From NCBI RefSeq assembly GCF_025369935.1, contig NZ_CP104467.1:6517001-6581000 (forward strand): a stretch of 64,000 nt of DNA, read 5' to 3'. The DNA is from Paenibacillus andongensis. GTDB taxonomy: Bacteria; Bacillota; Bacilli; Paenibacillales; NBRC-103111. The position numbers and the translations under genes were made by a program. Positions 16,104 through 25,633 of the stretch are shown one piece after another (the stretch's first letter is position 1; the number at the start of each line of letters is the position of its first letter). The notes beneath the pieces were generated by a model. That model saw only the letters and a list, made by a program, of their open reading frames with translations. It searched no databases and was not told the origin of the DNA.

Positions 16104-17159
16104 TCATCTAAAATACTTTGATTTCATGCGGTCAAGCTTCCATAATAGATAATTCACATTCTTTAACGAATGACCATCTACGGCTACTAGCCATTGGTTA
16201 TCATTCATCTGAAGCTGGTCGATATGGTGCATCCCATCTTTTCTCCAATCATTCTCAATATGGGAGCCGCTTAAAATACAGGAAACTTCTTCTTCTTCGT
16301 ATTCAAACTCAGAGAGTTTATTGACTTTGAATATACGGACCGAATCTCCATAGTGTGGATAGTCAGCTTGTGTATATCTATATACGCTTCCATTTGCAAC
16401 GACTAATCTTCCTCCTGGTCTGCTAATCATCATGTTATTTGACAAGAGCGGACTTTGAGGATGTTCGCGCCAAGAGCCCTTTAAATGATCGGAGTAAAAC
16501 AGATGTAAATTCCCTTCATCCGTACCTGCAAATATCCACCATGTCCCATTCACATTCACAATAGAGGGATCCAAATACCTGCCGCTGAACAACTCACACT
16601 CCACTTCCCAATCATAAGGGAAATTTCGAGCTTTATATAACAGGACTCCATTCGCTTCCGCTGTCTCAGGCAACATATAATATTCATCCTGATAGGCAAA
16701 CACTTGAGGATAGGATAAATGGTAATTTTCGCGAAGCACTAGACGTTTATAGTTCCACTCGGATCCATCGGAACTCGAAGCTAATCCAATTTCTCCTCGA
16801 CCCGAAGCCTTATTTAGAACCTCGAAGAACATATAGAATGAAGCATCCTGTTGGATAATAAATGGATCCGCGACAAATTCTGCCGAAACGTCCGTTACAT
16901 CGTTTGCGCGTAATGAGGGAGTGTTCAATTTGCTATTTGGAAGAGCTCCAGATACAAAGTCATCGGTGACGAACACGGTAATCGACCAATTGGATACAAT
17001 AATCCCTTTCAGAAATAGCGAATATACATTTTTCAATTTCCTGAAGATTTTGAGGCTAATGGAAGGAACGATGAATAATTTCTTAACCTCCACGATCCCT
17101 CCTGCTGACAGGAACTGAATGATATGATTATGATGATGTGAAATATCTGAAATATTCAT
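16104..17159 (-). CDS. beta-propeller glycan-modifying protein (GINT1 N-terminal-like)
   Basis: 351 residues. A five-bladed glycosidase-like propeller is suggested by 'FVADPFIIQQDASFYMFFE', 'YPQVFAYQDEYYMLPET' and 'DPSIVNVNGTWWIFAG', a pattern shared with the N-terminal domain of glucosamine inositolphosphorylceramide transferase-type proteins that occurs in bacterial polysaccharide clusters. The substrate is unknown; glycosyltransfer or glycan binding are both possible. It overlaps galE by four bases. Confidence 0.6.
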   Translation of the reverse strand: MNISDISHHHNHIIQFLSAGGIVEVKKLFIVPSISLKIFRKLKNVYSLFLKGIIVSNWSITVFVTDDFVSGALPNSKLNTPSLRANDVTDVSAEFVADPFIIQQDASFYMFFEVLNKASGRGEIGLASSSDGSEWNYKRLVLRENYHLSYPQVFAYQDEYYMLPETAEANGVLLYKARNFPYDWEVECELFSGRYLDPSIVNVNGTWWIFAGTDEGNLHLFYSDHLKGSWREHPQSPLLSNNMMISRPGGRLVVANGSVYRYTQADYPHYGDSVRIFKVNKLSEFEYEEEEVSCILSGSHIENDWRKDGMHHIDQLQMNDNQWLVAVDGHSLKNVNYLLWKLDRMKSKYFR

Positions 17160-18196
17160 GTCGTCCTCAACACTTCTTCCTCTTCAATATAGCCGCACGG
17201 ATTATTGGATTGCCAACGCCATGCATCGAGACACATCTCTTCAATGCCTTTCTCGGCGATCCATCCCAGCTCCCGTTCAGCTTTGGTCGGGTCCGAATAA
17301 CTAATCCCGATGTCCCCAGGTCTTCGATCCGTTATCTGATACGGAATGCGTCTGCCAGTTACTCTTTCGAAAGCGGAAACCATTTCGACAACGCTATATC
17401 CCCGTCCTGTCCCAAGGTTGTAAGCTTCCACACCTGTGGATGCCATGACCTTCTCCACTGCCTTCAAGTGCCCACTCGCTAGATCCACAACATGAATATA
17501 GTCCCTTACACCTGTGCCATCCAGGGTCGGGTAGTCATTCCCATAAATCTGCAATTCCTTTAATCCCCCTACCGCCACCTGTGTGATAAAGGGCATCAGA
17601 TTATTCGGTTTGCCGTTTGGATCTTCGCCTAACCTTCCGCTGCTATGGGCACCAATAGGGTTAAAATAACGCAGGATCGCGATGCTCCATATTGGATCTG
17701 AAACGTACATATCCTGCAAGATTTCTTCAATCATTAGCTTCGTTCGCCCATAGGCGTTCGCTGCACCAAGTGAAGAATCCTCGGAGATCGGTACGGATTC
17801 CGACATTCCATATACGGTTGCTGATGAACTGAATACGATTCTTTTCACCCCGTATTCTTGCATGAGTTCGCAAAGCACGAGCGTCCCCGTGATATTATTA
17901 TGGTAGTAGCGAAGCGGTAAACGAACGGATTCGCCTACTGCTTTAAGCCCAGCGAAATGAATAACGGCTTCAATATTATTTTGCTGAAAGACAATTTCAA
18001 GATCCTGACGATCTAATAGATCAATCTGATGGAATTCGAAATCTTTTCCCGTTAATTCTTTTACCCGCCTTAAGGATTCCGAACTGCTGTTGCAAAGGTT
18101 ATCCACAACGACTATTTCATATCCAGCATTCAATAACTCCACGCAGGTGTGACTTCCAATATAACCGGCTCCACCCGTTACGAGAACTGCCATCAT
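17156..18196 (-). CDS. galE: UDP-glucose 4-epimerase
   Basis: 346 residues with the NAD motif 'VTGGAGYIGSHTCVEL' at the start, catalytic 'FSSSATVYG' and Tyr-Lys in 'AYGRTKLMIEE', and the family's 'RYFNPIGAHSSGRLGEDP' and 'NLMPFI'. It supplies UDP-galactose for the exopolysaccharide repeat. The start ATG ATG at 18196 overlaps nothing. Confidence 0.96.
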   Translation of the reverse strand: MMAVLVTGGAGYIGSHTCVELLNAGYEIVVVDNLCNSSSESLRRVKELTGKDFEFHQIDLLDRQDLEIVFQQNNIEAVIHFAGLKAVGESVRLPLRYYHNNITGTLVLCELMQEYGVKRIVFSSSATVYGMSESVPISEDSSLGAANAYGRTKLMIEEILQDMYVSDPIWSIAILRYFNPIGAHSSGRLGEDPNGKPNNLMPFITQVAVGGLKELQIYGNDYPTLDGTGVRDYIHVVDLASGHLKAVEKVMASTGVEAYNLGTGRGYSVVEMVSAFERVTGRRIPYQITDRRPGDIGISYSDPTKAERELGWIAEKGIEEMCLDAWRWQSNNPCGYIEEEEVLRTT

Positions 18197-18215
18197 TTGA
18201 CCCCCAAACTGTTTA

Positions 18216-19289
18216 TCAGAATCTCAAGTAATCACTTTTATAAATAATGTTTAAGGTAACCACGTTCTCGTAGTAAAAATAAATCAAATAAAAGCCTAGG
18301 ATCGCGTAATAAATAAATTTCTGTTGTCTTTTCACGAATAAACTGATGACCCATGACATGAGAATGACATTATATAACCCGAAATATATGGTAAATCTTG
18401 CAAATATCCAATTTTGTGTAGCGACAGCCATAACAATAAAATTCAATAAAGACATATTTACGACATAATCGCCATGGGGAAATATCTCCCTAAGTTTGTG
18501 TCTTCCTAGATAAGCAAATATCAAAGGAACAGCCCCAACAGCTACCCTAATAATGTTAGCTCCGCCTTCTTGGAATTCCTTATACTCGCTATAGTGCGTG
18601 TCCGCGATAGCTGCGAAAATAGCATCCGATAATACGTTGTATCCTAGAATTATCATCACAGCTAAAATAATGAGAACGAAAGTAGATGACGTCCACGCTT
18701 TCCTTCTCACAATGAAATAAATGGGAATGAGGATTAAGGCGCTCTCGTGAAAGGTGGCTGCGAAGGCAACAACGAGAAAATACTTCTGCCAACTTCCAGC
18801 AAATAAATATTTGGTAGCAGCGAATACAATGGCCGAAGCTAAGAATTGCCTGACTCCATTCATCGATACAATGTAAAGTCCAGATGTTATGTATACATAG
18901 ATGCTCACTTCAAACAATCTAGAATACTTGTATAAAACATAGACGATAAGAACATTGGTCACTAACGCCGTTATAAATATTAACAACTGAGGATCCTGAG
19001 TGAATGATTTCAATATCATTTGTAAGATGCCGAAGCCAATATCCTTCTCAACTTTAACTTCTGCCCAAGTAAAATCACTTAATGTGTAGGAATACATGTA
19101 AAAGAACGTATCCCCGATGTTATTGCGAAGCCCTGCTATCAATACGAATGTTGCCATCACGATTGCAGCCAGCCATTTATTGGGCTTATACCATACTGGT
19201 CCACCGCCGATTGTCACTGGTGTGGCCAAATGCCTAGAGAAGAAAGATGCGATATAGACGACAACCAGATTAACCCATAGTATGGCCAT
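18216..19289 (-). CDS. EpsG-type polysaccharide polymerase
   Basis: 357 residues with about ten predicted membrane segments and the EpsG family pattern ('AGLRNNIGDTFFYMYSYTL', 'NGVRQFLASAI', 'FHESALILIP'). It is the Wzy-type polymerase joining lipid-linked repeats outside the membrane. The operon has no flippase of its own; the only flippase is in the operon at 34.0 kb. Confidence 0.88.
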   Translation of the reverse strand: MAILWVNLVVVYIASFFSRHLATPVTIGGGPVWYKPNKWLAAIVMATFVLIAGLRNNIGDTFFYMYSYTLSDFTWAEVKVEKDIGFGILQMILKSFTQDPQLLIFITALVTNVLIVYVLYKYSRLFEVSIYVYITSGLYIVSMNGVRQFLASAIVFAATKYLFAGSWQKYFLVVAFAATFHESALILIPIYFIVRRKAWTSSTFVLIILAVMIILGYNVLSDAIFAAIADTHYSEYKEFQEGGANIIRVAVGAVPLIFAYLGRHKLREIFPHGDYVVNMSLLNFIVMAVATQNWIFARFTIYFGLYNVILMSWVISLFVKRQQKFIYYAILGFYLIYFYYENVVTLNIIYKSDYLRF

Positions 19290-19309
19290 ATTTGATTCCT
19301 TTCGAATAC

Positions 19310-20197
19310 TTAAGAGATTCTTGTTTTTCTAATCACATACCAATAAAGCATGAGTCCTAGGGGAATAGCGAGAAATGTGAGGAGCTTGGCAGGTGTTTCC
19401 TGCATAAACCTACGATTACCTGATGTCATACTGCTGGACACATAGTGGATCGATTGCCTGAATTTAAAAAGTAAGCTGGCAAAAGGCAGTTTCATTAGCT
19501 CCTTACGGTAAAAGGCAAAGCCGTTCGGATTCTTGCGGTATTGTTTAAGCATGTTCATCGAGGAACCGTCCGGTAAATATTCCACGCAGCAAAGCACTTC
19601 ATTCATGAGCAGCATTTCATACTGCTGATCCAGCATGTAGTACTTATAAGCTAAACCAACATACTTTTCATTTTCGAAAATAGGATAAGGATACTGTCTG
19701 GTTAATGCAGTTCGATAAACCAGCTTCTTATCACCGGTCACACGATGCTTACTATACAACTCAAAAAGTGTGGAGCTCTTGAGATCTTCCGGCAACTTTG
19801 AACCAATGATCTGGCCATCTGTAAAAGCATCAAGACCGATGATACCACTTACATCTTCGCTGCCATGCAGCTCCCAAAAAGAGATTATTTGTTCCACGGC
19901 GCCATCCGGCATATAGTCGTCAGAGTCAATACATACATTCAACTCCGTATCTATTAGTCTGTAAGCCGTATTATGAGCTCCATGCATCCCCTGATTATCC
20001 TGCCGATGATAACGGATATCGATCTCATCCTCTGCCATCCAGCCTGCTACCAATTCCCCCGTATCGTCTGTAGAGCCATCATCTATAATCAACCAAATAA
20101 AATCTCTGGATGTTTGCCGCTTCAAACTTTCGTAACAAACGTGAAGGCAATATGCTCTATTGTAAGTCGGTGTAAATACAGTAAGCTTCTTCATCAT
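19310..20197 (-). CDS. family 2 glycosyltransferase
   Basis: 295 residues. GT-A fold with 'TVFTPTYNRAYCL' at the start, 'IDDGSTDDTGELV' and the metal-binding 'CIDSDDY'. A C-terminal membrane segment (FLAIPLGLMLYWYVI) anchors it at the membrane. It adds one sugar to the lipid-linked repeat; donor unknown. Three bases before it lies the stop of the preceding transferase. Confidence 0.92.
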   Translation of the reverse strand: MMKKLTVFTPTYNRAYCLHVCYESLKRQTSRDFIWLIIDDGSTDDTGELVAGWMAEDEIDIRYHRQDNQGMHGAHNTAYRLIDTELNVCIDSDDYMPDGAVEQIISFWELHGSEDVSGIIGLDAFTDGQIIGSKLPEDLKSSTLFELYSKHRVTGDKKLVYRTALTRQYPYPIFENEKYVGLAYKYYMLDQQYEMLLMNEVLCCVEYLPDGSSMNMLKQYRKNPNGFAFYRKELMKLPFASLLFKFRQSIHYVSSSMTSGNRRFMQETPAKLLTFLAIPLGLMLYWYVIRKTRIS

Positions 20198-21307
20198 TCA
20201 CCTCGATATGCCCAAATAAAAACCCTCTGTCCACGCCGCTGTATTCTTAATATCGTAACCCTTGTTTGATAAGGATAAAGCGGGGATCTGCCTTGGTGAT
20301 TTCCTTGCGATCACACTCTTCATTCGCTCTACCCAAAGCAATTTGTCACTCAGCGATAACCGCTCTACCAAATGGATGCCCATATCCACTTCTTGAGTAA
20401 TTTCATCGGAAATAAGACAAGGTAATCCTGCGCCCTGCGCCTCGATTAACGTAACGGGCAGTCCTTCATGTAAGGAGGGAAATACGAACATATCAAAAGC
20501 TTGTAGCAGTCTCGTAATGTCACTTCGAACGCCAAGAAATTTCACCTTACTTTGCAGCTGCAAAGCTTTCACTTTCTTCTCCATCTCTGGACGAAGCAGC
20601 CCATCCCCTGCCAAGACAAGCACCGTATCCGGCAGTTCTCGGTTCAACTGGGCGAAAATATCAAGGAGGAAGGAATGATTCTTCTGATGAGCGAATCGCC
20701 CCACATGTCCGACGACATAGCTCGCTGAGGGAATATTCAGCTCTCGCCTCACTTGCTCTCTAACCTCAGGTGAGAAGGCAAATTTATCACTCTCAATCCC
20801 ATTCTTCAAAATCACGACGTTATTTTCCTTGTTTGCAAATAACCATTGGGCTGCTTTATTCGAACATGCCAAAAAGTGAGTTGCACAAGACGCTATAAAT
20901 GTTCCAGCAACCCACTTATATATTTTGGCGGCAATACCGCCCTCACTGCTTGTATTATGACTGTGCGCAATCCGTATGGGTGCTCCCGCTTTTTTAGCGG
21001 AGCGCAATACGAAACCACTCATTTTGTCCATATGGGCGTGCACAATTTTGTAATTGGGATATGTCATAAAGAATTGATCCAAAGCCTGAATATATTTGGT
21101 ATGACCAATATCCGATACATAGGGGATTCTGTGAATGGTTCCACCCATCTCCATAATCTCGGCATCATACGCACCTACTTTACTGGTTAGAAAGTCGAAT
21201 TGAACCTTGGAACGATCCATATTCCGATATAAATTCATGAGGAGTGTTTCCGCTCCGCCTCGATTCATATTGACTACAACGTGTAGAATTCTTATTGGAT
21301 CGCCCAC
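20198..21307 (-). CDS. family 4 glycosyltransferase (EpsF-like)
   Basis: 369 residues, GT-B fold. N-terminal 'RILHVVVNMNRGGAETLLMNLY' and C-terminal donor-site block 'PSLHEGLPVTLIEAQGAGLP'. Overlaps the next transferase gene (starting 21292) by 16 bases. Sugar specificity cannot be read from the sequence. Confidence 0.93.
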   Translation of the reverse strand: MGDPIRILHVVVNMNRGGAETLLMNLYRNMDRSKVQFDFLTSKVGAYDAEIMEMGGTIHRIPYVSDIGHTKYIQALDQFFMTYPNYKIVHAHMDKMSGFVLRSAKKAGAPIRIAHSHNTSSEGGIAAKIYKWVAGTFIASCATHFLACSNKAAQWLFANKENNVVILKNGIESDKFAFSPEVREQVRRELNIPSASYVVGHVGRFAHQKNHSFLLDIFAQLNRELPDTVLVLAGDGLLRPEMEKKVKALQLQSKVKFLGVRSDITRLLQAFDMFVFPSLHEGLPVTLIEAQGAGLPCLISDEITQEVDMGIHLVERLSLSDKLLWVERMKSVIARKSPRQIPALSLSNKGYDIKNTAAWTEGFYLGISR

Positions 21308-22452
21308 ATGCCCTCCACCTTTTCGCCCATATATAGGGAATATATCGTACTCTTCTCATTCAATACCTGCTGGGTGGCGTATTTTCTTTCAACCATTTCT
21401 CTACCCAACATTCCCTGCTTCACTCTTAATTGCTTATTGTGAGCTAACAACTTGATCTTCTCTGCCATTGCCGCTTGATCATTAGGCGCTGTAATCCAAC
21501 CGTTCTGGTCACTATGAACCAGTTCTCTGTGGCCTCTGTTCTCACTAGCAATGATGGGAAGTCCACAAGCCATAGCCTCCATGATATTCACCGGCAGCCC
21601 TTCACGAAGACTGGAAGCAACAGCAATGTCACACATCGGCAATAAGCGATCAATATCATTGCGAAAACCCAAGAAATCAACCTGATCCGCAATACCTATC
21701 TCCTTGGCTAGCTCTTGGCATTGTTTTTTCAGATGACCCTCACCAGCAAGCAGAAGTTTGACATTAGGAACGTCATCTTTGACCGAAGCTAGAGCTCGTA
21801 AAAGCAATTGTTGATTCTTATTCGTATTAAATTCAGCCGCATAGAATAGAAGGATATCATCAGGTTGATAACCGATTCCCTGCTTCAACTCACGCTTATC
21901 TGATTCTTGGACAGGTTTAAACCGTTCCGTATTCACACCTACGCCATGCACATACTCAATGCGACTTGCTCCGAATCGGCGATTTACGGCTAGTTGGTAG
22001 TCTTCCTCATTAATGGTTATCAAGCAATCCGTGAAATAAGAAAGAAATTTCTCAAGGGGATAGTAAACCAACCAATTAAGCACGGGTGCTCCTTGACAAA
22101 AATGAAACCCATGAGCAGTATATATGACCTTAGTCCCATTTCTTCGTGCATGCCTCGCTGCTAAACGAGCCAGTACGCCCCCCACCGGGGTATGGCAGTG
22201 GATAATATCATATTTATTTTCGTCAATCATTGACTTTAGCTCCGTATAAGCCTTTATGTTGGTTCGATGAAAAGGCGACCGTTGGATCGGAACGTTAAAC
22301 TTCGCGTCGACATAAGGAAGGTCCATATTCCCGTTAGCGGCAACATGGACCTCCCAACCCTGCTCTTTAAACCATTTCATATAGGGCACATGAAAAGCTT
22401 TAAAGTGATAATCAACCGTGGCACATAGCAGCACTTTCTTAGGCATCTGCAT
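21292..22452 (-). CDS. family 4 glycosyltransferase (EpsD-like)
   Basis: 386 residues, GT-B fold. 'HCHTPVGGVLARLAARHARR' and 'SLREGLPVNIMEAMACGLPI' are the family blocks, resembling EpsD. It follows the galU gene with a 3-base gap. Sugar specificity unknown. Confidence 0.93.
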   Translation of the reverse strand: MQMPKKVLLCATVDYHFKAFHVPYMKWFKEQGWEVHVAANGNMDLPYVDAKFNVPIQRSPFHRTNIKAYTELKSMIDENKYDIIHCHTPVGGVLARLAARHARRNGTKVIYTAHGFHFCQGAPVLNWLVYYPLEKFLSYFTDCLITINEEDYQLAVNRRFGASRIEYVHGVGVNTERFKPVQESDKRELKQGIGYQPDDILLFYAAEFNTNKNQQLLLRALASVKDDVPNVKLLLAGEGHLKKQCQELAKEIGIADQVDFLGFRNDIDRLLPMCDIAVASSLREGLPVNIMEAMACGLPIIASENRGHRELVHSDQNGWITAPNDQAAMAEKIKLLAHNKQLRVKQGMLGREMVERKYATQQVLNEKSTIYSLYMGEKVEGMWAIQ

Positions 22453-22455
22453 CCC

Positions 22456-23331
22456 CTACTTAATTAATTCTCTCTCCAAGGTAGAAGAAAGGTATCTCAG
22501 TAATTCGTATCTTAAATCCTCACGCTGCAGTGCGTAATCAATCGTTGTCTGTATAAAACCTAACTTATCACCCACATCGAATCGCATGCCTTTAAATTCA
22601 TAAGCGTACACCGATTCGAGATGATTCAATTCCGCGATGGCATCGGTAAGTTGAATTTCACCGCCAGCTCCCGGCTGTTGATTATTAAGAATGTCGAAAA
22701 TCCTTGGTGTCAGGATATATCGACCCATAATCGCAAGATTAGACGGTGCTTCCTCTTTCTTGGGCTTCTCTACTAAATGATTGATGCTATATAAACGCTT
22801 CTCAATTTCAATTCCGTCGACAATTCCATACCTAGACACCTCTTCATCGGATACGTGCTTCACTCCAATGACGGAAGCATAGCGAGATTCATATTGATCC
22901 ATCATCTGCTTCAGACAAGGCTTTTCTGCTCGAACGATATCATCACCTAACAACACAGCGAAGGGTTCATCCCCAATGAACTTGCGCGCACACCAGATGG
23001 CATGTCCCAGTCCCTTGGGTTCCTTCTGACGAATATAGTGAATATCTACTTTGGATGACTTCTGCACTTCAGTTAATAAGTCAAACTTTTGCTTTTCTAA
23101 TAAATTTTGTTCAAGCTCAAAGGAAATATCGAAATGATCCTCAATGGCTCTTTTCCCTTTACCCGTCACAATAATAATATCTTCAATGCCTGACTCAACG
23201 GCTTCTTCAACGATATATTGAATGGTTGGTTTATCGACAATGGGCAGCATTTCTTTGGGCATGGCCTTGGTTGCAGGTAGAAATCTTGTCCCCAGACCAG
23301 CGGCTGGAATAATGGCTTTTCTTACTTTCAT
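22456..23331 (-). CDS. galU: UTP-glucose-1-phosphate uridylyltransferase
   Basis: 291 residues from the ATG at 23331, nine bases after AAGGAG; an in-frame TTG at 23355 would include that site. The nucleotide-binding block 'AAGLGTRFLPATKAMPKEML' and 'VEKPKKEEAPSN' are present. It makes UDP-glucose, feeding galE in the same operon. In B. subtilis this role is played by GtaB or YngB outside eps. Confidence 0.95.
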   Translation of the reverse strand: MKVRKAIIPAAGLGTRFLPATKAMPKEMLPIVDKPTIQYIVEEAVESGIEDIIIVTGKGKRAIEDHFDISFELEQNLLEKQKFDLLTEVQKSSKVDIHYIRQKEPKGLGHAIWCARKFIGDEPFAVLLGDDIVRAEKPCLKQMMDQYESRYASVIGVKHVSDEEVSRYGIVDGIEIEKRLYSINHLVEKPKKEEAPSNLAIMGRYILTPRIFDILNNQQPGAGGEIQLTDAIAELNHLESVYAYEFKGMRFDVGDKLGFIQTTIDYALQREDLRYELLRYLSSTLERELIK

Positions 23332-23347
23332 AGATGTCTTCTCCTTT

Positions 23348-25177
23348 TTAGCCAATTGAGACTAGTTTCTTCGGTAACGGAATAATATTGCTATTCCCTA
23401 AATTTACGAGATATTCCCTTAGGCTCTCTTTATCTAGAGAGGTGTAAATGGAAATCATCTCTTTAATTTCTTCCACATAAAGATCCGCGGTTTTACCTAT
23501 GTAAATCTTTGGATAAACTTGCTGTTCGTTGATTTCGTCTGCTTTCAGCAGCTCTTCATAGAGCTTCTCACCCGGTCTCATACCGGTAAACTCAATCCCG
23601 ATGTCCTCGAGCGAGTTGCCAGATAGCTTAATGAGATTTTTCGCCAGATCCACAATTTTCACGGGCTCTCCCATGTCTAGGATAAAGATTTCTCCGCCTT
23701 TCGCTAATGCTCCGGCTTGGATGACCAATCTGGATGCTTCAGGAATCGTCATAAAGTAGCGAATCATGTCGGGATGAGTGACTGAAACCGGCCCGCCTTT
23801 TTCAATTTGATGTTTAAACCTGGGAATGACACTGCCCCTGCTTCCTAGTACATTGCCGAAACGAACAGCAACGAATTTGGTATTGCTGCTTCTATCCATA
23901 TCCTGAATAATCATCTCAGCCATTCTTTTGGTGGCACCCATGACGCTGGTCGGATTCACCGCTTTATCCGTTGATATCATGACGAATGTACCTACTTCGA
24001 ACTTGCTGGCTGCTTTGGCAACGTTCATCGTACCGATGACATTGTTCTTTAGCGCTTCTTCCGGGTTTCGCTCCATGAGCGGTACATGTTTATGGGCAGC
24101 TGCGTGGTATACGACATCAGGCCGATGTCTGTTCATGATCGACATCATCTTCCAGGAGTCCTGAATATCGGCAATTTCCGTAATGAATTCAATCTCAGTA
24201 TGTAAACAAATATCCTTTAATTCCATTTCGATCGAATAAATGCTGTTCTCCCCATGTCCTAAGAGAATCAGCTTTCGAGGAAGAAACTTCGTAATTTGTC
24301 GGCAAATTTCCGAACCAATGGAGCCTCCAGCCCCCGTTACCAGGACCACTTTGTCCGTGATAAATTCGGAAATACCTTCAATATCAAGTTCTATAGGTTC
24401 CCTACCCAATAAATCTTCCACCTGAACGTCTAAGAAGTGATTAACGGAAAGCTTGCCCGTTATTAGATCCTCTAGCTTAGGGAGTGTTTGGGTCTTAGCT
24501 GTCGTCTTCGCACATTCTTGGAATATGAAGTTAAGATCCTTTTTACCTAGAGAAGGAATAGCAATAATAATATTATCGATTTGCAGCTCTTTTACTGTCA
24601 TCTCCATGCGATCAACGCCGCCAACAACGGGTATTCCCAAAATATCCAGGTTATGTATTCGTACGTTATCATCAATAAATGCAATAGGCTCTAGATCCGC
24701 GTCATTATTTTTAATCAATTGTCTGGCTACCATCATCCCTGCCGAACCGGCTCCAACGATTAACGTACGTTTTTTATTCACTTGTTTATGGATATAACGA
24801 TTCCGAAGGAGTCGCCAACAGAATCGCGATCCACCTATTAGCATGATATGGAGCATCCAAGTGACTGCGAGTAAACGGAAGTAAATATCCTGCACAATAA
24901 TTTGTTGAATGAACGCCACAGTAATAATAGAAAACGTTATTGCCTTAACAATAAATAATAATTCGTCGATATTCGCATGTTCCCAAGCTTTCTTATACAG
25001 CTTATACACAAACGAAAACACATGATGACTAATGAGTAACGTAATTGAACTAACGACTAAAGGCAGCGTTATGACGTTTAGATCTGCGCTCAATAAAAAT
25101 CGGCTAAAAAAAATGGACGTTAATACAATGAAGGAGTCTATGAAGACTAATAGAGATAACCTTTGTCGGTATGACAA
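23348..25177 (-). CDS. epsC: EpsC/CapD-type nucleotide-sugar 4,6-dehydratase
   Basis: About 609 residues from a TTG at 25177 (GGGTGG five to six bases upstream); a GTG at 25195 is the alternative. Four N-terminal membrane segments (about 10-120), a CoA-binding-like linker, then the short-chain dehydrogenase domain with 'VLVTGAGGSIGSEICRQI' and 'VMISTDKAVNPTSVMGATKR', as in FlaA1/CapD. It makes the 4-keto-6-deoxy sugar used by the aminotransferase at 13.5 kb. First gene after the long leader. Confidence 0.93.
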   Translation of the reverse strand: MSYRQRLSLLVFIDSFIVLTSIFFSRFLLSADLNVITLPLVVSSITLLISHHVFSFVYKLYKKAWEHANIDELLFIVKAITFSIITVAFIQQIIVQDIYFRLLAVTWMLHIMLIGGSRFCWRLLRNRYIHKQVNKKRTLIVGAGSAGMMVARQLIKNNDADLEPIAFIDDNVRIHNLDILGIPVVGGVDRMEMTVKELQIDNIIIAIPSLGKKDLNFIFQECAKTTAKTQTLPKLEDLITGKLSVNHFLDVQVEDLLGREPIELDIEGISEFITDKVVLVTGAGGSIGSEICRQITKFLPRKLILLGHGENSIYSIEMELKDICLHTEIEFITEIADIQDSWKMMSIMNRHRPDVVYHAAAHKHVPLMERNPEEALKNNVIGTMNVAKAASKFEVGTFVMISTDKAVNPTSVMGATKRMAEMIIQDMDRSSNTKFVAVRFGNVLGSRGSVIPRFKHQIEKGGPVSVTHPDMIRYFMTIPEASRLVIQAGALAKGGEIFILDMGEPVKIVDLAKNLIKLSGNSLEDIGIEFTGMRPGEKLYEELLKADEINEQQVYPKIYIGKTADLYVEEIKEMISIYTSLDKESLREYLVNLGNSNIIPLPKKLVSIG

Positions 25178-25257
25178 ATAAATCCACCCTCTCACTAAAG
25201 TTCTTAAGTATAAGGCCTTTGGAGAAAGACCATATAATTAAATCCTTTAATATGTTC

Positions 25258-25390
25258 TAGGGCATCTAACCCTTCCTCGCACCACACTTTTGACGACTCG
25301 CGTCTAAGGTTGATTCAACCCACAGCATGGTCGAGTGCTTCCATTGATAACGGTAAGGAGGCATCACCGGTTAATCGTCCGTTATTAAGA
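25258..25390 (-). ncRNA. EAR/epsC-type antitermination RNA (candidate)
   Basis: Transcribed from the eps promoter just before epsC. On the minus strand ATAACGG (25379-25385) pairs with CCGTTAT (25347-25353); a GGTTGA-N-TCAACC hairpin is at 25308-25320 and a GACG-CGAGT-CGTC hairpin at 25292-25304. A conserved EAR (eps-associated RNA, epsC motif) lies in this place in Bacillales and allows polymerase to read through internal terminators. Placement and strong structure support the call; the covariance match was not run. Confidence 0.65.
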
Positions 25391-25474
25391 ACGATCATGT
25401 AAAAAAATTTGCTTATTCCTTTTTATTTCCATACAATCACTCTGTTGATAGTCTGATTGCTACAGCAAAAGAAT

Positions 25475-25535
25475 ATTCTCAATAAAGAACAAATTCACTT
25501 AACCTTATTTTAGTTCTTTATAGAGAACGTGTCAA
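25475..25535 (-). promoter_or_regulatory. eps promoter with SinR operators
   Basis: Minus-strand TTGACA (25530-25535), 17-base spacer, TAAAAT (25507-25512). The spacer is filled by the perfect SinR-type repeat GTTCTCTATAAAGAAC (25513-25528). A second site, ATTCTCAATAAAGAAC, with one perfect arm is at 25475-25490, just downstream of the start of transcription. Confidence 0.85.
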
Positions 25536-25590
25536 CACAGTTTTTAATTTCGTCTAAGTTGCCTACTCTTCTGTCTTATTAAATCAAAAT

Positions 25591-25617
25591 AGGCCACACT
25601 CGGCTGTAAGGTGGCCT
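25591..25617 (-). terminator. terminator of the beta-helix gene
   Basis: AGGCCAC and GTGGCCT arms around a 13-base loop, then ATTTTG on the minus strand. It separates the beta-helix gene from the eps promoter. Confidence 0.75.
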
Positions 25618-25633
25618 TTGAACTAGCATTCAT

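Larger units (their letters stand above)
25178..25633. other. eps leader and promoter region
   Basis: This 456-base stretch has no gene. From right to left it holds the terminator of the beta-helix gene (25591-25617), the SinR-type eps promoter (25475-25535), a structured leader RNA (about 25258-25390) and the ribosome site of epsC. Confidence 0.8.
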
